Below are positions 61,896-64,000 of a stretch of DNA of 64,000 nt, one piece after another. The DNA comes from Ignelater luminosus (Eukaryota; Arthropoda; Insecta; Coleoptera; Elateridae), in contig VTPC01090566.1 in assembly GCA_011009095.1 (NCBI GenBank), forward strand, positions 53,151-117,150. The letters run 5' to 3'. A model generated the notes under the pieces. The model did not search any database, had not been told where the DNA came from, and saw only the letters and a list, made by a program, of their open reading frames with translations. A program made the translations under genes and the position numbers. How positions within the stretch are numbered: position 1 is the first letter of the stretch; each line of letters starts with the position of its first letter.

Positions 61896-64000
61896 TTTAT
61901 TTGTTGATACTGTCAAATTTTATTATTTGCATGGCAGCACTTTAAATTTGTATTAAAAATTAATAATAAAATGCATTTCATAAAAAATGTGTAAATAAAG
62001 TTGGACAGTATTTAATTGTAAATATTTTTTGCATTTACATATTTGATGTAATAAACTTGAAACAATATAAAAGCAGAAAACACAAATAAATTAAAAACCG
62101 TTTAAATTTTTTCGCAAAAATCATGCTGTCTGTATCTATAGCTACGTATCCAAGATGACAAAAACAATTGTAAATATAAAGAAATACACACTCTGATCTG
62201 TTTGCGTTGGTTTTTCGTAATTGTGTAATTATTCGCAATTTTGGTTTTGTATTTTTTAAAAATGAATGAAAGTGGCAGTGAAGAGTTTTCATGCAGACCT
62301 CGAGAAGAATAATAAATGTTCTCTTGAACTCTATACTTATTTCTTTCGAGTCCGGAAAGTACTGTACCTGACTAGTACGGTAAAGAACTTTCCTGACTAG
62401 TCAAGTAAAATCTAGTTTCCATAGCAAAATGAATAAAAAAAGCCTACTTTCGAATACGGTGTTAGAAAAAAATATTGAATTAATATCTATACTAGTAATC
62501 AAGGTAACGTTAAAACACTTTCGCCCACATTTTAGGAGCATATTAAGACGAATACATTCATATGCTAGAAACAAAAGCGTCTCCTGTATTTTCGTTTAAC
62601 TTAATTTGAAATTTTGCATTTACCGGTGAAGCATTCGCCGGTGCAGATTAATTGCACTTGGATCAATGAGTTTTATTAAAATGCATTCAAACGAAAATTG
62701 AAAATACCTGTCTGGAATTCTAAAGCAAAATGTTCAGTAATTTAGAGCCATCAGCTACCTGCATTATGATGAAGGTAACGGTAAATCAATCACTTTGAGT
62801 TTGTTTTGAACTATATCAGAGAATATGTATTTAATATTCTATAATAAATATAATCTTTGATTATTATTAAACAATTTAAAGTTGTTTGTTTTCTGCTGTT
62901 CTAATTCTAATTCAACGTAATACTTTTCAAAATAATTCATAAATTAAAGAATGCAATAAGTAGTTACATTCGTTTACTGTCTTTCTAAACTAAAGTAACC
63001 TGCACTAATGACTACATCTTTCCTTAAAAATAATAATTTGAATACTGCTGATTGGAGGTGACAAAAAACAAAGATTTAAAAAAGCCGATACTACTAACAG
63101 AAATTAATTTGCTAAAAGAGCATTTTTGAAGAGCGATATTTTTAAAAGAATCTTTTGGTGTTTTCTCTCTTTTTTAACATGTAGGAATCTGGCAACAGTC
63201 ATCGGAAATTCTTAGCATAAAGGAATTCCCTTTTAAATTACTAACCCAGTAGATGTTAGAGGCAACGGGTAACTTCCCCCAGTAAGTAATTTCTTTCAAT
63301 TGAAGCTACCTTAATTCTGCATGTTGCCTTCTCGACTTCTTATTGATTATTACTTTTACGTCAAATTTTTCTTACCACTTTTCAATTTTTTGTGGTATAG
63401 ATATCGCTGTCTGCTTTGGTGTCATCGTAAAATTACTGGTGGTTATCTAACTAACCTTGGAATATTGGTATAATTAATTTTTTATTTATTACCTACGTTA
63501 ATCATTTACATTCACCGAAAGCTTTTCTAATTTTTCACCAACCTCAATATAAACATTTAAAAGTGACCCAAAAGAAAATTTATATCAACTTGTAGATGTG
63601 CGTGATAAGAAAATGTTTTACTGCTGGTTTTAAGTTTAAATCTGCCGTGGCGTCGTCGAGTCGAAACTTTTATAAAAATTAGCTTGTTTCAGTTAATGTT
63701 GCAAATACTAAAAAGCTTAAAGACCGAAAACTGTTTAGATTTAGTCGTAAAGTAAGCTGTAATGACTAAGTTAACAATAAAATTCTAAACAGAGAGCATA
63801 TACATTGTTGGTTAGTTGAAAGGGCCTATTTTATTTATTTCTTTTAGAGCTCGGCATTTGTCCGAATGAAAGAGTGGCCGTTAAAACCATTAGGATTAGT
63901 AGGTTTTATCTGCATTGACTAGGCCTTTTACGGAGTCTCCATCCATTATGTTTAGATTGTATATATTTAAGGTTTAACATTAACACTACCAACTTTTCAT

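Larger units (their letters stand above)
61349..62476. mobile_element. Foldback element, about 1.1 kb, enclosing two tRNA-like sequences
   Basis: The left end CAATATTTTTTCTAACACCG (61349) matches the reverse complement of the right end CAATATTTTTTTCTAACACCG (62456-62476). The similarity continues inward with TTTCGA and CTAG..ATTTTAC motifs (about 61450 and 62410). Copies of CTAGTCAGGAAAGT lie just outside the left end (61257) and inside the right arm (62389-62403, plus a partial second copy at 62370). No transposase is seen. Family unknown; arms are strongly diverged, so the borders are tentative. Confidence 0.45.
53290..64000 (-). other. ace-1 upstream intron, at least 10.7 kb, running off the right edge
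   Basis: No upstream ace-1 exon was found when the conserved GESAGG, WIYGGGY, EDCLYLN and NMGLWDQ motifs were looked for on the minus strand, so the preceding exon is probably beyond 64000. The interval holds a GC-richer block (54.6-55.5 kb), a LINE fragment (57.0 kb), a transposase pseudogene (59.6-60.5 kb) and a foldback element with tRNA-like sequences (61.3-62.5 kb). In 53.3-54.6, 55.5-57.0, 57.3-59.6, 60.5-61.2 and 62.5-64.0 kb I see nothing I can name. Confidence 0.6.

Overview
The window is nuclear DNA of an animal, almost certainly an insect. It is strongly AT-rich, has no dense coding, and carries GT-AG introns and insect-type transposable elements (mellifera-type mariner, a DD37E Tc1-like element, hAT, piggyBac-like, RTE, RNase H-bearing and R1-like LINEs). 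The insect order cannot be fixed from the sequence. A beetle or other insect with a large, transposon-loaded genome would fit.

One host gene is recognised with confidence: acetylcholinesterase of the ace-1 type, on the minus strand. Three consecutive internal coding exons lie at 53147-53289, 52783-52935 and 34455-34618, all with canonical splice sites and matching phases. They encode the acyl-pocket/gorge segment just after the catalytic Glu, the following core segment, and the segment with the catalytic His. Exons upstream (beyond 64000) and the last coding exon(s) (left of base 1) were not found. The visible introns are 211 bp, 18164 bp, at least 10.7 kb and, if the 3' end is off the left edge, more than 34 kb. 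Most of the window is therefore probably intron of one gene.

From left to right: 1-10 kb holds a possible piggyBac transposase relic and a 2.0-kb hAT-type element with a TA-flanked element nested inside it. 10-19 kb holds a foldback element, a 587-bp piggyBac-like MITE, a G-poor tract and a 1.29-kb Tc1-like DD37E element with TIRs and TA duplications. 23.9-25.2 kb is a mellifera-type mariner, intact but for one frameshift. 28-29.5 kb is a broken DUF4817-type transposon with ~135-bp TIRs. At 29.95 kb there is a 50-codon ORF with a signal peptide and a TATA-like box. 31.8-33.3 kb is a LINE relic with RT and RNase H. 34.5 kb is the ace-1 His exon, and 34.9-35.7 kb is a C-depleted tract. 38-39.8 kb holds a MITE and a KRBA2-like integrase relic; 42.6-42.9 kb is a likely solo LTR. 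50.4-52.3 kb holds LINE relics and a long perfect-looking hairpin. 52.8-53.3 kb holds two ace-1 exons. 54.6-55.5 kb is an unexplained GC-richer block. 57-62.5 kb holds a LINE fragment, a transposase pseudogene and a foldback element enclosing two convergent tRNA-Arg(UCU)-like sequences.

Apart from ace-1 and perhaps the small secreted ORF and the hairpin, nearly everything recognisable is a mobile element in various stages of decay. No operon-like organisation, CRISPR array or intact rRNA/tRNA gene was seen.
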